Assembly: GCA_023374045.1 (NCBI GenBank)
Contig: CM041777.1
Span: 485,499,594 to 485,563,593 of the forward strand
Direction of reading: 5' to 3'
Origin: Limonium bicolor
Lineage: Eukaryota > Streptophyta > Magnoliopsida > Caryophyllales > Plumbaginaceae
Length of the DNA stretch: 64,000 nucleotides
Under the pieces are notes generated by a model. The model searched no databases. It saw only the letters and a list, made by a program, of their open reading frames with translations, and had not been told where the DNA came from. The translations under genes and the position numbers were made by a program. Below, one piece after another: positions 1 through 11,688 of this stretch (positions are counted from its first letter, which is position 1; the number at the start of each line of letters is the position of its first letter).

Positions 1-252
1 TAAGCATAATGGCGTTGGAATTTTGATTTTTCGAATTTCCAATAATTTTCTAGCAATTTCTGATTGAATCTGACGAGAAATTGAATTTAAAAATATTCCA
101 ATATCCAAAAAATTCGATTCCACTTTAGAAAAATCAGAAATATCATCCTTTACCCATGTGTGAAATTTCATAATCAAATTCCTTTTGGAAGCCCTTGAGC
201 TAAAACGTCGGTAAATCTCGGTTTTTACCGGATTTTTCTATCTTTAAAGAGG

Positions 253-263
253 TCTATATAAGG
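253..263 (+). promoter_or_regulatory. LTR TATA box
   Basis: TCTATATAAGG is followed by a C/A-rich leader with few G residues, as expected for the U3/R boundary of a plant LTR. Transcription would be expected to start about 30 bases downstream. This is inferred from sequence only. Confidence 0.5.
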
Positions 264-572
264 AACCTTATCCCATGATCAAAGAAGAACCTCAAGAACC
301 CTAAGCAACCAGAAAACCTAGCCGTCTCATTCTCCTCACGTTTTTACACATCCAAGCACCAAAATCACATCAAAAATCTCTCGAAATCACCACCTAAACA
401 CACTTTTCAACTCCTAACACATCAACAATCATCAAACATCAACCAAACCACCTCCAAAACGTGAAGAACATCATCAACAATCAACAACCAGAAGCCCGGG
501 TCGAATTCAATCCGGAACCGGCATCATCGGAGCCTCCGAAGAATCCCAACGTGAAGAATCATCTTGAATTCG

Positions 573-779
573 AAGGTAAAACAGGTTACAATCCCACTTT
601 TCTGATTCCCCACGACCTTGTTAACTCTCTGTCAAAGTTTGGGTTCAAACCAACCTGTTTACGCTTCTGTATTGACGTTTGTTTAAGCTTCTGTCCAATA
701 ACTTGTTTACAAAGTTTCGTGCTTAATTCGAGTTCAAATTGAAAACCTTCAATCACTAACGACTTGTAAATCTTTCAGG
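573..779 (+). other. Candidate intron in the LTR leader
   Basis: AAG|GTAAAA at 573-581 resembles a plant 5' splice site and TCTTTCAG|G at about 770-779 resembles a 3' splice site, around a T-rich stretch. AAGGTAAAA also occurs in the leaders of LTR B (near 53,535) and LTR C (near 57,900). An alternative acceptor is the conserved TTTCAG|G at 3,036. Splicing is not demonstrated. Confidence 0.3.
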
Positions 780-836
780 CTACACACCCATAAAATTTGA
801 GCTCAAAACACCCTCGGGAACCTTCTGAAAACCCCT

Positions 837-1092
837 GTCCGTGTGGTCCGTGACCTCGGACCTATGGTCCGGGACCTCGGACGCGTTGTCCGAGACCACG
901 GACACCCACGGACGGCGGCGGGATTTTAAAAATTCAAAACTTAGGTTTTTCTAACGATGTCCGGGCCCACGGACAGCCTGTCCGTGGCCCCGGACTTTGC
1001 AAATTTTTGTTTTCCCTCAATTTCGACTTTTCTGCATATTTAGGTTAACTGGGGTCCGTGGTCTCGGACTCTTGGTCCGTGGCTACGGACGT
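837..1092 (+). repeat. Array of seven GTCCGN6CGGAC inverted repeats
   Basis: Seven copies of the 16-mer GTCCGNNNNNNCGGAC start at 846, 867, 888, 959, 980, 1,054 and 1,075. Within clusters the spacing is exactly 21 bases; the clusters (3, 2 and 2 copies) are separated by unrelated sequence. The five-base arms are perfect in all seven, while the six middle bases vary. The position inside the LTR corresponds to the arrays in LTR B and LTR C. Confidence 0.85.
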
Positions 1093-2575
1093 AAGCAAAA
1101 TTTGACCTAATTCTGCCTCCGAAACCCTAGTTTAGGTAGCTTTCAATTTCACTTTAATTTTCTGTCAAAAATGCTAAAAAAACACAAAAAAACAGAAGCT
1201 CGCGCATTTAGGTTAAAACGACTCGTAATAAGCCGTAATTAAACTAAGTAGAGGAAAAACGACTTCTAGGGGTAATGAAAGTAATTGAACCCTAATTAAG
1301 TCGAATATCAAGCCCCCGAACCCGAACTCTCCTTTCCTAATTTGATCTAGGTTAAAATTAGGTGGCGACTCATAATAGGTTCCAGTGAGCTAGCTTAGGT
1401 TTTAATAATTATTGTTATATGACATAGTTATTAATCTTAGGTTATAAGTGGACCTAAAAACCCGATTAGATCCTAATCAACTTAATCCACATAGGATAGG
1501 GTTTAAAATCGAGGCTCACAACGGGATAACGGGGAAGTACGGGAGTAGCATTTTATTATGTACCGTATGAGCCTGGTATTAATATTAATGTTTGAAACAT
1601 TACCAGAGAATCGTGCGTGACCCGAGCATGGTGAGATGACACGGTAAAAGTAAAACCCCGGTGAAAGGTATGATTTTCTCATACTCCGCGTGCTAACCGA
1701 GTTACGTTGATTTGTGTGTTTGTGTGCCAGCTTAATCAAGACTAAAGCATGAAAATAATCCCTTGTTTGATTATGTATGTCTTGTTGTATGTTGAATGAA
1801 CTAACACACTTGTATGCCGGTGTGGTCTAACATAGAGTAAAGACTGACTCATTGTGAGTAATGTTTGGCTTGTGACCCATAGATCGGGTCAATGCTTATG
1901 AATGAAAATGTGCAAACACACAAACTATCCGTTAAAGTATAATGATAACACAAACATATGAACTCCCTAGAATGTGAGGAGAAGTACGGGTTGAGTAAAT
2001 ACCGATAACTGTTAGAAAACCATATTGAAACAATCCACGAAACAAATGAGAGTGGAAAGATAAGTGAACATACTGCAAGAAGACTAAAGATTGTTCGGAG
2101 ATGTGAACTAGTAAGAAGGTAAAAGAGACCTAAGGGATTAGTAGCTCCCTTGTGCCATGGTCGACCTCCTATATGAGGATTTTACCCGGTATAAGAAAAT
2201 AACGAAAGTATGAGTAAATGAAACGTATGGGTAACTCTTAAAACCTAAGATTAACCGAACTTGTGTATTGTTCCCAAAGTCATTAGACACATCGAGAGTG
2301 ATGCTTCTAGACTAAAACACATAAATATTATAGCTCCGAGAGAGGAGTGTATGGGAATGAGAGTAGTCCGAGAGTAGTCGGACCTATGTAAAAGAGTTAG
2401 GAACTAAGAGAGAGTTCCGTGAGCTAGTTGAACCTTCCCACCATGCTAGACCCAGAGTAGGCTCGAAATTGGGGAAGTATGACTATGCTTGAGAGCCATG
2501 AGTTTGGGCCTAAGTATGTATTAAGAGTAACAAGCGTGACGTAGGAGTCCTGTAGTGTCTCGAGAACCTGCAAGA

Positions 2576-2757
2576 GATTGAGTATAAATAACCCAAGAGT
2601 GTGGGTGAGATAATGAGTACAAATAACCCAATGTGTGGGTGAGATAACGAGTATAAGTAACCCGTGAGAATGGGTGAGTATAGTACGAGTAGCCCAAGAG
2701 AATGGGTGTGTATATGAATAGGTAACCCGAGAGAGCGGGTGAGATATTGAATAAGTA
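2576..2757 (+). repeat. Minisatellite in LTR B (left arm)
   Basis: About five imperfect units of 30-36 bases share the frame GAGTA...AACCC...GGGTGAGATA. The array belongs to the LTR and is mirrored at 50,665-50,845. It produces spurious open frames. Confidence 0.75.
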
Positions 2758-3387
2758 AACAAGGCATAGTGAGGTATAACCCTCAAGGCCTAAGAGTAAA
2801 CTGATACAACTAACGACCTTGTTATGTTAGTTAGGAATTGTGTTCCGTGATTGGATGTAGATTCCTTGAGTAATACACATATATACTGTATTGCTATGAT
2901 GCATGATGTTTGACTAAAATGAACTCCATGTATATCCGACAAAAGTAGTCGGCGTACCCCGGTTAGCGCTCGGGGTATGCGAATTTCATATGCAGCGTTA
3001 AGTTGAGCCCCTAGTGGCAACGTTTTTATTTTTCAGGTACACCGAAGATGTTACCGTTCGAGAGTAGGACGAGGTCGGTGGGTTTCATGGGTAGTTAGAT
3101 TTAATTACTTATGTATTGAAAGAGGTGTAAGATCGAATATGTTGTCGGCATCCATATATTGTAGACTCGGTATAGTAAAGAAGTGAGTTGAGTATGGTAT
3201 TTGTATTGTGTATTCGATTGTTCTAGTTCATCAGACCGTTACTGTATGTGGAATTAAGCCTGGTTAGCCATCTGGGTGGCTAACGGCGTTGTATCACCCT
3301 CTGTTGTATTTAGAGTTCCGCTGCGAGTTTATTGGTAATTGTGACCATTTAAGAGGTAATGGCGTGATTTGCAGTTGGGGTGTTACA

Positions 3388-4244
3388 ATGGCAGAGGGCA
3401 CTGCTGTTGGTGAACAGGTTTAGACCGAATCGGTCGCCTTTAAGGCAAATATATTATCCAGGGCCATAAGGTCAGCTGGTAACGGTTCCTTTGGAACCCA
3501 GGGGACTACTGTCCATTATCAAGTTATTAAGGGTTGTCCTAACTTGACGCCCGAGGTGGAAATTAATTGGAAGGTTAAGTGGTTGGTTTGAAAGGATAAG
3601 GGCCATGAGGCCAACTAACAAGTATGGTTAATTAATACGCGTATCTTGTTTAGTTATTGTTATGGGTTATTGGTGTTTGATTGTTTGGTTGATATTTACT
3701 ATTATGTGATGATATTGTTGTGAACTATTATGTGTTTACTTAACATTTATAGTTATTATTATTATTGTATTGGTACAACATGTAAAGAATCTAATATCAA
3801 GATGGTTAAATGACTTAAGGGATCTGAATGATTTAAGACTACATTTAGCATACCAGCATATAGTTTGCTGAGCCCTTCAGTGGGCCAAACATTTCAGGTT
3901 ATCGAACGAAGACACAAGCCGGAGTGCGGGACACAGGGTAGCTAATGTATTTTCAATAAACACCTTTTAGTTTTATTATGTACTGTATTATGGAGTTGTT
4001 GTATTGGGTTAGTTGCTCATTTGTTTAGTTGGATTTGGATTGTAAGTTTAAGATTGTTCAGTATCTCGTCATCACAGCGGTGTGGAGTTGAAGTTGATGG
4101 ATGGAGTAAGGTTGCCTTGTTACTCATATGGGTGAGTAACGACGTGTAACACCAAACGTTAGTTAGTTTTATTTTCCGTTGCGAATTATATTTGGTTATG
4201 CTACGACTTGCGCCTATATTACAGGATTAGGATTAGGGTGTACA
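3388..4244 (+). mobile_element. LTR A, 3' portion (left arm)
   Basis: The segment ends AGGGTGTACA at 4,244. It contains the features shared by the other LTR ends: a GCTGAGCCC...TTTCAG|G site (CAG ends 3,897, 347 bases before the end), a GGTTGCCTTGTTACTCATAT-like block and a CACGTCGTTA-type block in reverse. Its 5' part is missing because LTR B abuts it. No primer-binding site follows, so it is a solo or truncated LTR. Confidence 0.55.
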
Positions 4245-5967
4245 ATTCACATTAGTTTTCCGTTTCAATCCATGAAATATTGTAGTGGGTAAGTTTTTCA
4301 TCCTTTCTATTAAATAGTCTACATTTCCCAAAGTGCAGCTGACATTAAGAGTTATCTCGTCAAGCAAGGTCATACGTAAACAATCTATATGGCTAATTTT
4401 ATCATGTCTCTCTGTGCATTAGTCTTGATAGCGAATCGATTTTCCACACTCAAAATGCTTTAATGCACTAACTAATTTTTCCTTCCACTTAACACGACTT
4501 TCGGTACTTATGAGGAACAAGGCAGACGAACCCCAACATGGTATTTTATAGTGTTAACTGGGTTACACCACAACCTTTGAATTTAGTGGTTCCCTTGGTG
4601 TTAATATTAGTATTATTAGCTGCCCAATAAGTGATCATTTAGCAGTAGTGCTGAAACACTTCATTTCCTTTATCTTTATGTTGTATTCGTTCTTTAATCG
4701 GATTATTGGTATTTACGCAAGCCGTAATAGTGGTTAGAGAGGGGGTGTAAATGTTCATTTAAGACATTGTTTGTAGGTAAAGTCCCTACATCATTTGGAC
4801 AGAGAGTACGATGGTCGGGTTGTCTATGACTCAAGGAATACTTTAGGAAAACTTGTTCTTACCCTTGCCACTTCGATAGGTTATATTACTATCCTTTATT
4901 CTATAAATTCCCTTTTTTACTTAAACGTATTAGTATCCACTTGGAAATCCCTCCTAGTGTCACCTCTTTATCTTCCTTTTCTTACTACTCTTTTCTTAAG
5001 AGGAGTTACGTTCGCTATATCTTTTTTTTCTCTTTACGCTTTTCTCTAGAGCGTTTCCTCGTATTAAGGAGCATTGGTTTCACTCTTAAGTAGTATTTAG
5101 TACCCCTGAATAGTATAGTGGTCATTTGCCTCCCTAACGATCTGTACACGGTAGACGGATTTCTACGGAACGTCTCTAATTAATGTCTCTGCATGGACTA
5201 CTTAAGGAGAAAACTCAATAGTTCGTTTATTGTTATGCAGTTTAAGCTCATAGTCACACTACCAAAACTTAATGGTTACAGTGTTTCTTGGATCTTGAGA
5301 TGCTTCAGGTAATATTTGCCTCAAAGTAAGTTGTCCTATGTCATCTGACTAGCAACTGTAATGGCTGGGTGCTACTGTTAAGTTAATTTTCACCTTACAT
5401 TAATAATACTCCTTTGGAAATAGGATGCATTCATGATTTTTGCACTCAATATGTCATTCAGTATCTTATGTATCCTTCCAGCTTCCCCACGACCTACCAC
5501 ATAAATACTACCAAATCTGACTCTTAGGATAAGGTTCAACGCGCATAATAGTACATTCTTAAATTTGATTAGTTTTATAGACGGTACAAGGGATTCGGGC
5601 GGTGGTGGGGGGAGTGGTCACTCCATCATGGAGGTCTCCCTAAAATGTTATTATTGGCATCATAATCTCGGCGACGTAAGGAGCCGTGGATTTACCAATT
5701 TTTGCTAGAAAACTACGTTCTTTCCTACATTTTCCTACCACCTTCGCCAGACTTTTACCCTAATGGCAGACTTTTCTTAGTCTATTCAACCTTTTGAGTT
5801 CGAATAATTATTTCTTGCTCAATGTGTTCTATTTAATGCCAGTAGGAGACTTTTAATTCACTAAATGTTCCCATGCTAACATACCTCACACACGAATTCA
5901 CACACCCAATCCCAATCATAAGCTCACTGTTTCCAAACCTTATCTCCTGTCATCAGAGCGTTCCTAC
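4245..5967. other. Decayed retroelement interior, no intact gene (left arm)
   Basis: This stretch lies between the end of LTR A and a primer-binding site read on the minus strand. Every frame is closed by stops; the longest frame (4,795-5,049) is T-rich and has no recognisable domain. A proline-rich start near 5,600 on the minus strand recalls the beginning of plant gypsy gag proteins but is interrupted at once. I see no protease, reverse transcriptase or integrase. It is mirrored at 47,443-49,176. Confidence 0.55.
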
Positions 5968-5979
5968 GCTCTGATACCA
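5968..5979 (-). promoter_or_regulatory. Primer-binding site for initiator tRNA-Met (LTR E element, left arm)
   Basis: The minus strand reads TGGTATCAGAGC, the common plant LTR-retrotransposon primer-binding site. It lies four bases after the LTR E end (TGTAACATCCC at 5,984 on the plus strand). A perfect nine-base inverted repeat (ATCAGAGCG / CGCTCTGAT, six-base loop) covers the site and could fold it into a hairpin. Confidence 0.8.
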
Positions 5980-5983
5980 CTTT

Positions 5984-6479
5984 TGTAACATCCCTTACTT
6001 ATAAACATGATTAATACCTAAACATCACTTGATATATACAACAATTCGAGTGGTTACAATGGAAGTCTAATATGCACATGCGCCAAAAAGAGATGTTACC
6101 ACCGCCACGTGCCCAACACACGTGACAAGGCCTCCAAACCAACAACCAACCAAAACGCTACGATGACAGAGATAGCTTACCAAGAATAGTCTAAATTAAA
6201 TCTTCTCTACAATTGTGAGTGACTTACTACTTAGGGCTTAGCCCAAACCTATCAGAACCCAAAATATAAACCTACCCCGGCCCGCTCTTCGCCATGGAGT
6301 AGCCAATGTACACACCTGAAAAAAAAATATTATTGGAGGGGTCAGCCCAGCTACTGAGTATGTTATCATGCAATCTTCCTGAACCCTCAGAATTAACCTA
6401 GGTATTTGCCAAGTGAGCATGCAGGTTCATTTCATGCAAAATTTCAGTTTATAAACATATAACAATCATGCTTCAACAT
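5984..6479 (-). mobile_element. LTR E, 3' portion (left arm)
   Basis: On the minus strand this ends GGGATGTTACA just before the primer-binding site. It has the T-rich TTTCAG|G site (CTG at 6,316-6,318 on the plus strand), 332 bases before the LTR end. It is interrupted at 6,480 by the end of LTR D, so D appears to be inserted in E. Confidence 0.6.
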
Positions 6480-8440
6480 TGTAACACCCCTCACATCAAA
6501 CGCGTAATAATCACTCTCGTAGCATAATTAAAGACGTCTCACAGTGAAAGTTAAACACTCATAATTATCACTCGGTGTCACATGCCATTACTCGCCCATG
6601 CGAGTAAAGAAGCAGAATAGAATAATAATAAAATATGACAACAATTAACCGCAGTGATGAACGAGATATATACTACATCATCCTAAGTTTAAACTAATAC
6701 ATAAGGTAACTGAGCATCTAAGGCAATCCTCATATTTACATCGAACTGAATATAAACTAATTATGAAGTGCAATAAATACATAAATAACATCGTTGACTA
6801 CCCCGAAGACCCGCAGTCCGGCTTCATAGCTCGATTAAGTCCTGAAATGTGGGTGCCATAAAGGCTCAGCCAACTGCTGGTATGCTAAATGTGATCCTAG
6901 ACCCTTTAGGCCACTTAGGTCGTTTTAGCCATCTTGATTAACATGGGGTTCGTTTCATGCTGTACCGTTTACATGCTTATAACATAACTGTAAATACGGA
7001 ATTAAAACACACAACAGGTATTCAAACATTCACACAACAAGACATGCTATTACGACATTGATAATTGAACAATTAAATTTGAATCGACGGTAATATAAGA
7101 GTTAGCTGAAGTCCAGTTAGTCTCACTTGTTATTTCCATCACATGAAGCCCCGCTTCCACAATCTCACATAAACATATGGGTGTCATGTTAAGGACAATT
7201 TCCCGTTTAACCTCACACATTAATATGTTGGACAGTAGTCCGATGCCATCTACAGTGGCTAGATGGACTCACTTATCTACAGTGGTAGATGTCCATTAGG
7301 CCAAAGCCTTGGTATGGTGCCAACGGTAGCACATTCCGACTACCGATCGTATCCGACTCGTTAGATAAACAAGAGTAGACCCTAAACGGGTGTTAGAACT
7401 CTAGTGATCACTATGCGTAACCTGTTGGAACGAATGCAGACCAGGATTTAGGAACATTGTTTCATTAATTAATTATCACACTCTCATAAGTTAGCGTATT
7501 TTAATTAGTCTCCTGGAGATTCAATCGAATTATTGGAGAAAACACATTTTTATTGGATGCCCTATTGGGTCTTACACACAACCTAGAAGTCTGCTATGTG
7601 ATGTTCAAAGGTCAAGTCATCACTCTAGAGACGGTTAATACCGGGTCTCTAAACTAAGTTCCTCACTTAGTGTAAGGAGTTGTTTACTCTCACAATATAG
7701 TATCCAGAGTCTCCCCGAAAGTTCATACACAGTTGGGGTGATAATCAGTATCACATGTCCGAACGACGTACGCGCACAGTTAATAAACGCTTTGGCAATT
7801 GGAAAAGGTAAACACATACAATAACATGCATAACATTATTTATTTGACATGCAAGCACACAATTACGTCCGGAACCCAAGGTAACCCTCGGAGTTTTCAG
7901 ACCACACATTCACATACCTTACACCGATGAACAATGATAGAATGAAGTATCACGCTCGTCCACTATACCCTCATGTAGCTCGTAGCTCGTATCTCTGGAA
8001 TATACCGCTAAGTGTTAGTTTATGTAATCCAAACTGATTTGGTATTCCAATAACTACTAACTCTCTTGGTATTAACCCTATGATTAATCTCTTAGTCGGT
8101 TGTCATTGTTACTCGGATTTTTGATGTATTCGGGATTAGTTTAAACCATATTTTATCTATGTTAAAACAACATGTGGTATTAGTTTACCACTCACGATGT
8201 TTAACCCGTATAACATCCCGTAAATCATAGGTCATTGCTTTTAGATATACCCCTTATATATAACAATATAGTTTATTATTATACGTTATAATTGACCTTA
8301 TAGTTTACTAAACTTTAAACTCTCCTTTAGATTATGAATTGATCGACTTGACACCCCTTTGGCCAATTGAGTTGACTCGGTCAAAACACACAAGTTAACA
8401 CTATTATATGCTCCATAATATAATTTCTTGAATTATATAA
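6480..8440 (-). mobile_element. LTR D (left arm, 5' limit uncertain)
   Basis: The plus-strand TGTAACACCCC at 6,480 is the complement of an LTR 3' end. The shared acceptor-like CAG (CTG at 6,842-6,844), the GGCTCAGCC block and the ACTCGCCCATGCGAGT block follow at the same distances as in LTRs A, B and C. No coding capacity is seen. The 5' end cannot be placed and the given limit is approximate. Confidence 0.5.
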
Positions 8441-9038
8441 TTCTATTGTTTGTGTAACTCTTTATATTATAGCATTTCTTTTTTTATAGAACTTCTCTTA
8501 ATTTTTGTTTACCAACTATGCACATATATATATATATATATATATACACTTATCACAACATGGTTTAATGCAATATATGTGTATATATGTATTGGAACAA
8601 GTCCAATTTACTCAAATTCCGTTGTGCGGGTGCTTGACATCAATAAAACTCATGTTTCCATTGAGGAGGTGCATTTTGATTTTCCTTTGAGGGAGACAAT
8701 ATTATTTATAATCACGTCACTGGTTTAAGATCATAATACTAGAATAGAATAAGATTTAAATGACACAGTCAGTACATATATATGGATAAATTTTAAAAAA
8801 TTGTAATATTTATGCATTTATATATGTCTTCAATTTAGTGCAATATATGTGTATATGTATATTTTAACATTAACCGAGATTTGTTCCACTTGTCATTTTT
8901 AAACGAGGAAACTTGTATATATTTTTGTTCAATTTGTAGCATTACCTTGAGGTATAAGAAGGCGGACAGAGTTTCATTCAGCTTATATTTCAAAAACTAC
9001 CATAAGAGAATGTATATATATATATATATAGAGAGAGA
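8441..9038. other. AT-rich tract with TA microsatellites (left arm)
   Basis: The tract holds (TA)n runs at about 8,522-8,546 and 9,013-9,030, the latter passing into (GA)n that directly abuts the pararetrovirus 3' end. The bases CTATGCAC at 8,516-8,523 are the unoccupied target site of the hAT element present in the right arm. Short open frames here come from simple repeats. Confidence 0.7.
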
Positions 9039-9190
9039 GAGCAGGATCGGTGAAGATTTTGAAGAGAATCGAAAATAACAATTAAAGAACTACAAAGAAC
9101 GGATATTGAAGAACAAATATTGAGAAACTTGAATTGAAAGTGCAGATATTGAAATAAATAACTTGAATTTAAATGAACATAAACAAATAA
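9039..9190 (-). repeat. 3' terminal repeat of left pararetrovirus
   Basis: About 152 bases match 17,386-17,537 with only scattered differences (for example GCAGGATCGG versus GCAAGATCGG). Genomic-RNA terminal redundancy (R) is the likely origin. It is bounded on the outside by a GA/TA microsatellite. Confidence 0.85.
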
Positions 9191-9377
9191 ATGAACATAA
9201 GATATTGAATCTTGAAACTCACTTAAGAGTTTTTCTTGTATTGATATTGAAGGATAGAAGATGGATACAAGGATAGAGAATTTGATATTGGAAGAGAGAA
9301 GTCAGAGCTTATCTCTCTAGATTATCTTAATTGAACCTTGTAAAAACTTGTGTCTAGCTAAGTGCCCGAATGCCCCC

Positions 9378-9386
9378 TTATATAGG
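9378..9386 (-). promoter_or_regulatory. Pararetroviral promoter TATA box, left copy
   Basis: The minus strand reads CTATATAAG, about 190 bases upstream of the 3' terminal repeat. Upstream (about 9,415-9,540) are AAATAGTG repeats and inverted AGTAAATGCTTTT / AAAAGCATTTACT-type elements. This corresponds to the position of the full-length-transcript promoter in caulimovirids. Activity is not known. Confidence 0.65.
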
Positions 9387-9594
9387 TGAGGACGGGGTCT
9401 TGAAGGTACAATAATGTAGCACTATTTGCCTTCACTATTTGCTTTTTGGAAAATAAAATGGAAGCACTATTTACTTTTAGAAAAGTAAATGCTTTTGGAA
9501 AAAGTAAAACTAATAATTTGCTTTTGAAAAAGAAGTGCAATAATTGAGATTCCTTGCATGATTGTTGGTCCTTTTGAATCATTGATCCGATTTT

Positions 9595-11688
9595 CTACAG
9601 CGCCTGGTCATTGTTGCTATTGTCGTACGGATTCTGGTTGAGGTTCAGATCTTCTGGAAATTCTGGGCTGTCGAAATGCTCGAACAGGTCCGTTGTTGAG
9701 ATATTGAGTCCGTAATGTATGTTGTAGACTAATTCTTCCACCCCGAGCTTGACTTCGAGTTTGCGATGGTGCCATAGTCTGTTGTACAGGGTAGCTCTAA
9801 GAATGGATCGATTCTGTGTGATGTAGTATGTGGAAGTGTGATATTCCACAAATCTTTGTAGTTCTTGATCACGAATGTTGAAATCTGGTGGTTCCTTGCC
9901 GGCGGCGACAAGGAGACTGTGGTGCAGGTGTCTTAGAGGAACCACCTGTGAAGTTTTTGATATATTGGTCTATCTGTGGAGTAAAAACGATGGTCATAGG
10001 GTTGAACGCAAAGGAGCGTTTGTCCTTGACGACCGTCGTATGGAGGATGTTGATATGTCATCTAGACTGTTGTTGGTCTCGTAGTTGCCACTGCGAGCCA
10101 TATCTGGGAACGTCTGGTAGAAATTGGAATTCTATGGGAATTTGTGCGAGTTTTGTGGAGGTATGGTATTTCAAAATCTTGTGGAGCAACGTGTTGTTGG
10201 GGTTGCTCTTTTGAATCTTGCATTTGAGCTTTCCAAAAGCTCGTTGCCATTTTAGTGGCTTTTGTTGAGAGGGTGCCATTGTTTTCTTCTTGAGGAAGAC
10301 GATGGTGTTGCTTTTGTTTTTTACACTCTTTTTTTTCTTTTTCTTTTTTTATTGAATCTTGTTTTAAAAAATCTTCATAATCCTCGTGTGGATCCTGGGC
10401 TAAAGGTCCACCAAACGGATCATAGGAGACTGATCCCGCAGAGGATGAATCCTCTTTGTCATCAGCCCATACCTTAACATCAGGTATTTGATTGATCTTG
10501 AATTGGGTGTATTGAAGGGACAGTTCTAGGTTAGAGTCCAAGAACTTCTGGAACATTTCATTTGTTGCAGAGATTTGGGCTTTTGTGGTGCTGGGCAAAT
10601 GGCCAATGGTTTTGGTGAGGAGGTTTCTGGTTTTGGGCTTGGGCCGGTGATGGCTTGTGTTTTTGGGGCTAGGAAGGGCCTTTTGTGAGTCTTGATAGTC
10701 TTTGTAGGTAATGACCTTCTTGCCAGTGGTCGTATAGGCCTTGACGTTCTCGTAAGAACAAAACTTAGACCAATACTTGGGCCACCATTTAATTCAAAAA
10801 TCTCAAACCAAACAGTATGGATATGGTACTGGCAAAAATTGATCAATCTTGTACGTCCAACAGAAAATCCATGGGACGCAGAATATGGCAAAAAAGTGTT
10901 CTTTTGTGTATTGTGGGCTATTGTAGTGTTGGAGCCAATAGGCGTAATTGGGTTGAACTTGTTTTGGTAGAATATCTGAAGATCCTCCAAAATAGCACCA
11001 CCAATCGTAGAACCATATTGGAAAATCTTTGTCACACTGCTCATGGAAATTAATGAACCACGAGTGTGTCCCTGGTCGAAGTAAAAGGAATCGATACCAT
11101 GCTTCCTGGTAATCGACGTAATTGTAGGTGTTTGGGTAGAAGGTTACAGAGAAAGAGCGGGGCTGATGGATTGGTCCTCATTCTTTGGCTGAAACCACCT
11201 TCTTGATGAAACATCTGGAAAAATCGGTTTGTGAGGAATTTGGGTTGGATCTATGGGTCAGTTCTATGGATCTGGTTTCTATGAGGATAAGCTCATAGTA
11301 TTTGAGGGTTTTTGTTGCATGTTGGTTTGCCAGTGTATTTCTGGAGGAAATATCCTTTTGGCAATACTGTTGGCTATTTCTTGTGGTTGTGTTTGGATAT
11401 ATCTGGTGATGGTAATTTTCTCTTGGATTGGTTTGATATGGTAGCCATTGGGGGTATTTTGTGTGGATCTGGTAGATTGAAGTTTTGTGGGTGTCTTAGC
11501 TGCTTGTAAAAATGTTGGTGCTGGGAAGTCTTGTGATAATGGTGCGTATGGATTTTGTGTGGTGACCGCCGGTGAGGGCGCAATTGGTATATTCTTGTAG
11601 GATGGGTGCTGTGTGGCACCATCTGGTAATCTTGAGAAGTTTGTGGTTTCTCCCTCTTGGGTTGTTTTCCCTTGCTTTTGTCACTCAT
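9595..11688 (-). pseudogene. Third (3'-terminal) pararetroviral reading frame, left copy, broken
   Basis: The frame opens with an ATG overlapping the end of the polymerase frame (ATGAGTGA). It is split by frameshifts into pieces at about 11,374-11,689, 10,526-11,044, 10,062-10,598 and 9,595-9,945. Early sequence is P/Q/T/K-rich and low in order. The middle contains an aromatic, W/F/Y-rich segment, then an acidic stretch (DDKEDSSSAGSVSYDPFGG) and a lysine/glutamate run. The final piece (116 residues) ends with an N/D-rich tail. I recognise no catalytic motif. By position it could correspond to the inclusion-body/transactivator region of some caulimovirids, but this is only inferred. Confidence 0.6.

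Larger units (their letters stand above)
1..3387 (+). mobile_element. Chimeric Ty3/gypsy LTR (3' end present, 5' end off window)
   Basis: The segment ends with GGGGTGTTACA at 3,387, the 3' terminus typical of plant gypsy LTRs that begin TGTAA and end TTACA. It holds a TATA box (253-263), a GTCCG/CGGAC inverted-repeat array (837-1,092), a minisatellite (2,576-2,757) and a TTTCAG|G site at 3,036. From 1,519 onward it matches LTR B of the right arm. Before 1,519 it differs completely from the right flank while keeping the same order of parts, so it looks like a joint between two related LTRs. No polyprotein is present. The family is inferred to be chromovirus-like (Tekay/Del) from related elements in the window. 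Confidence 0.6.

Noticed and set aside
461..742. Open frame in the LTR leader as a gene
   Set aside because: It begins with GTG rather than ATG, has no domain, and is crossed by splice-like signals.
8450..8728. Overlapping frames around the TA repeats as small membrane proteins
   Set aside because: The hydrophobic I/Y runs come from TA microsatellites, and the frames are not kept in the right arm.
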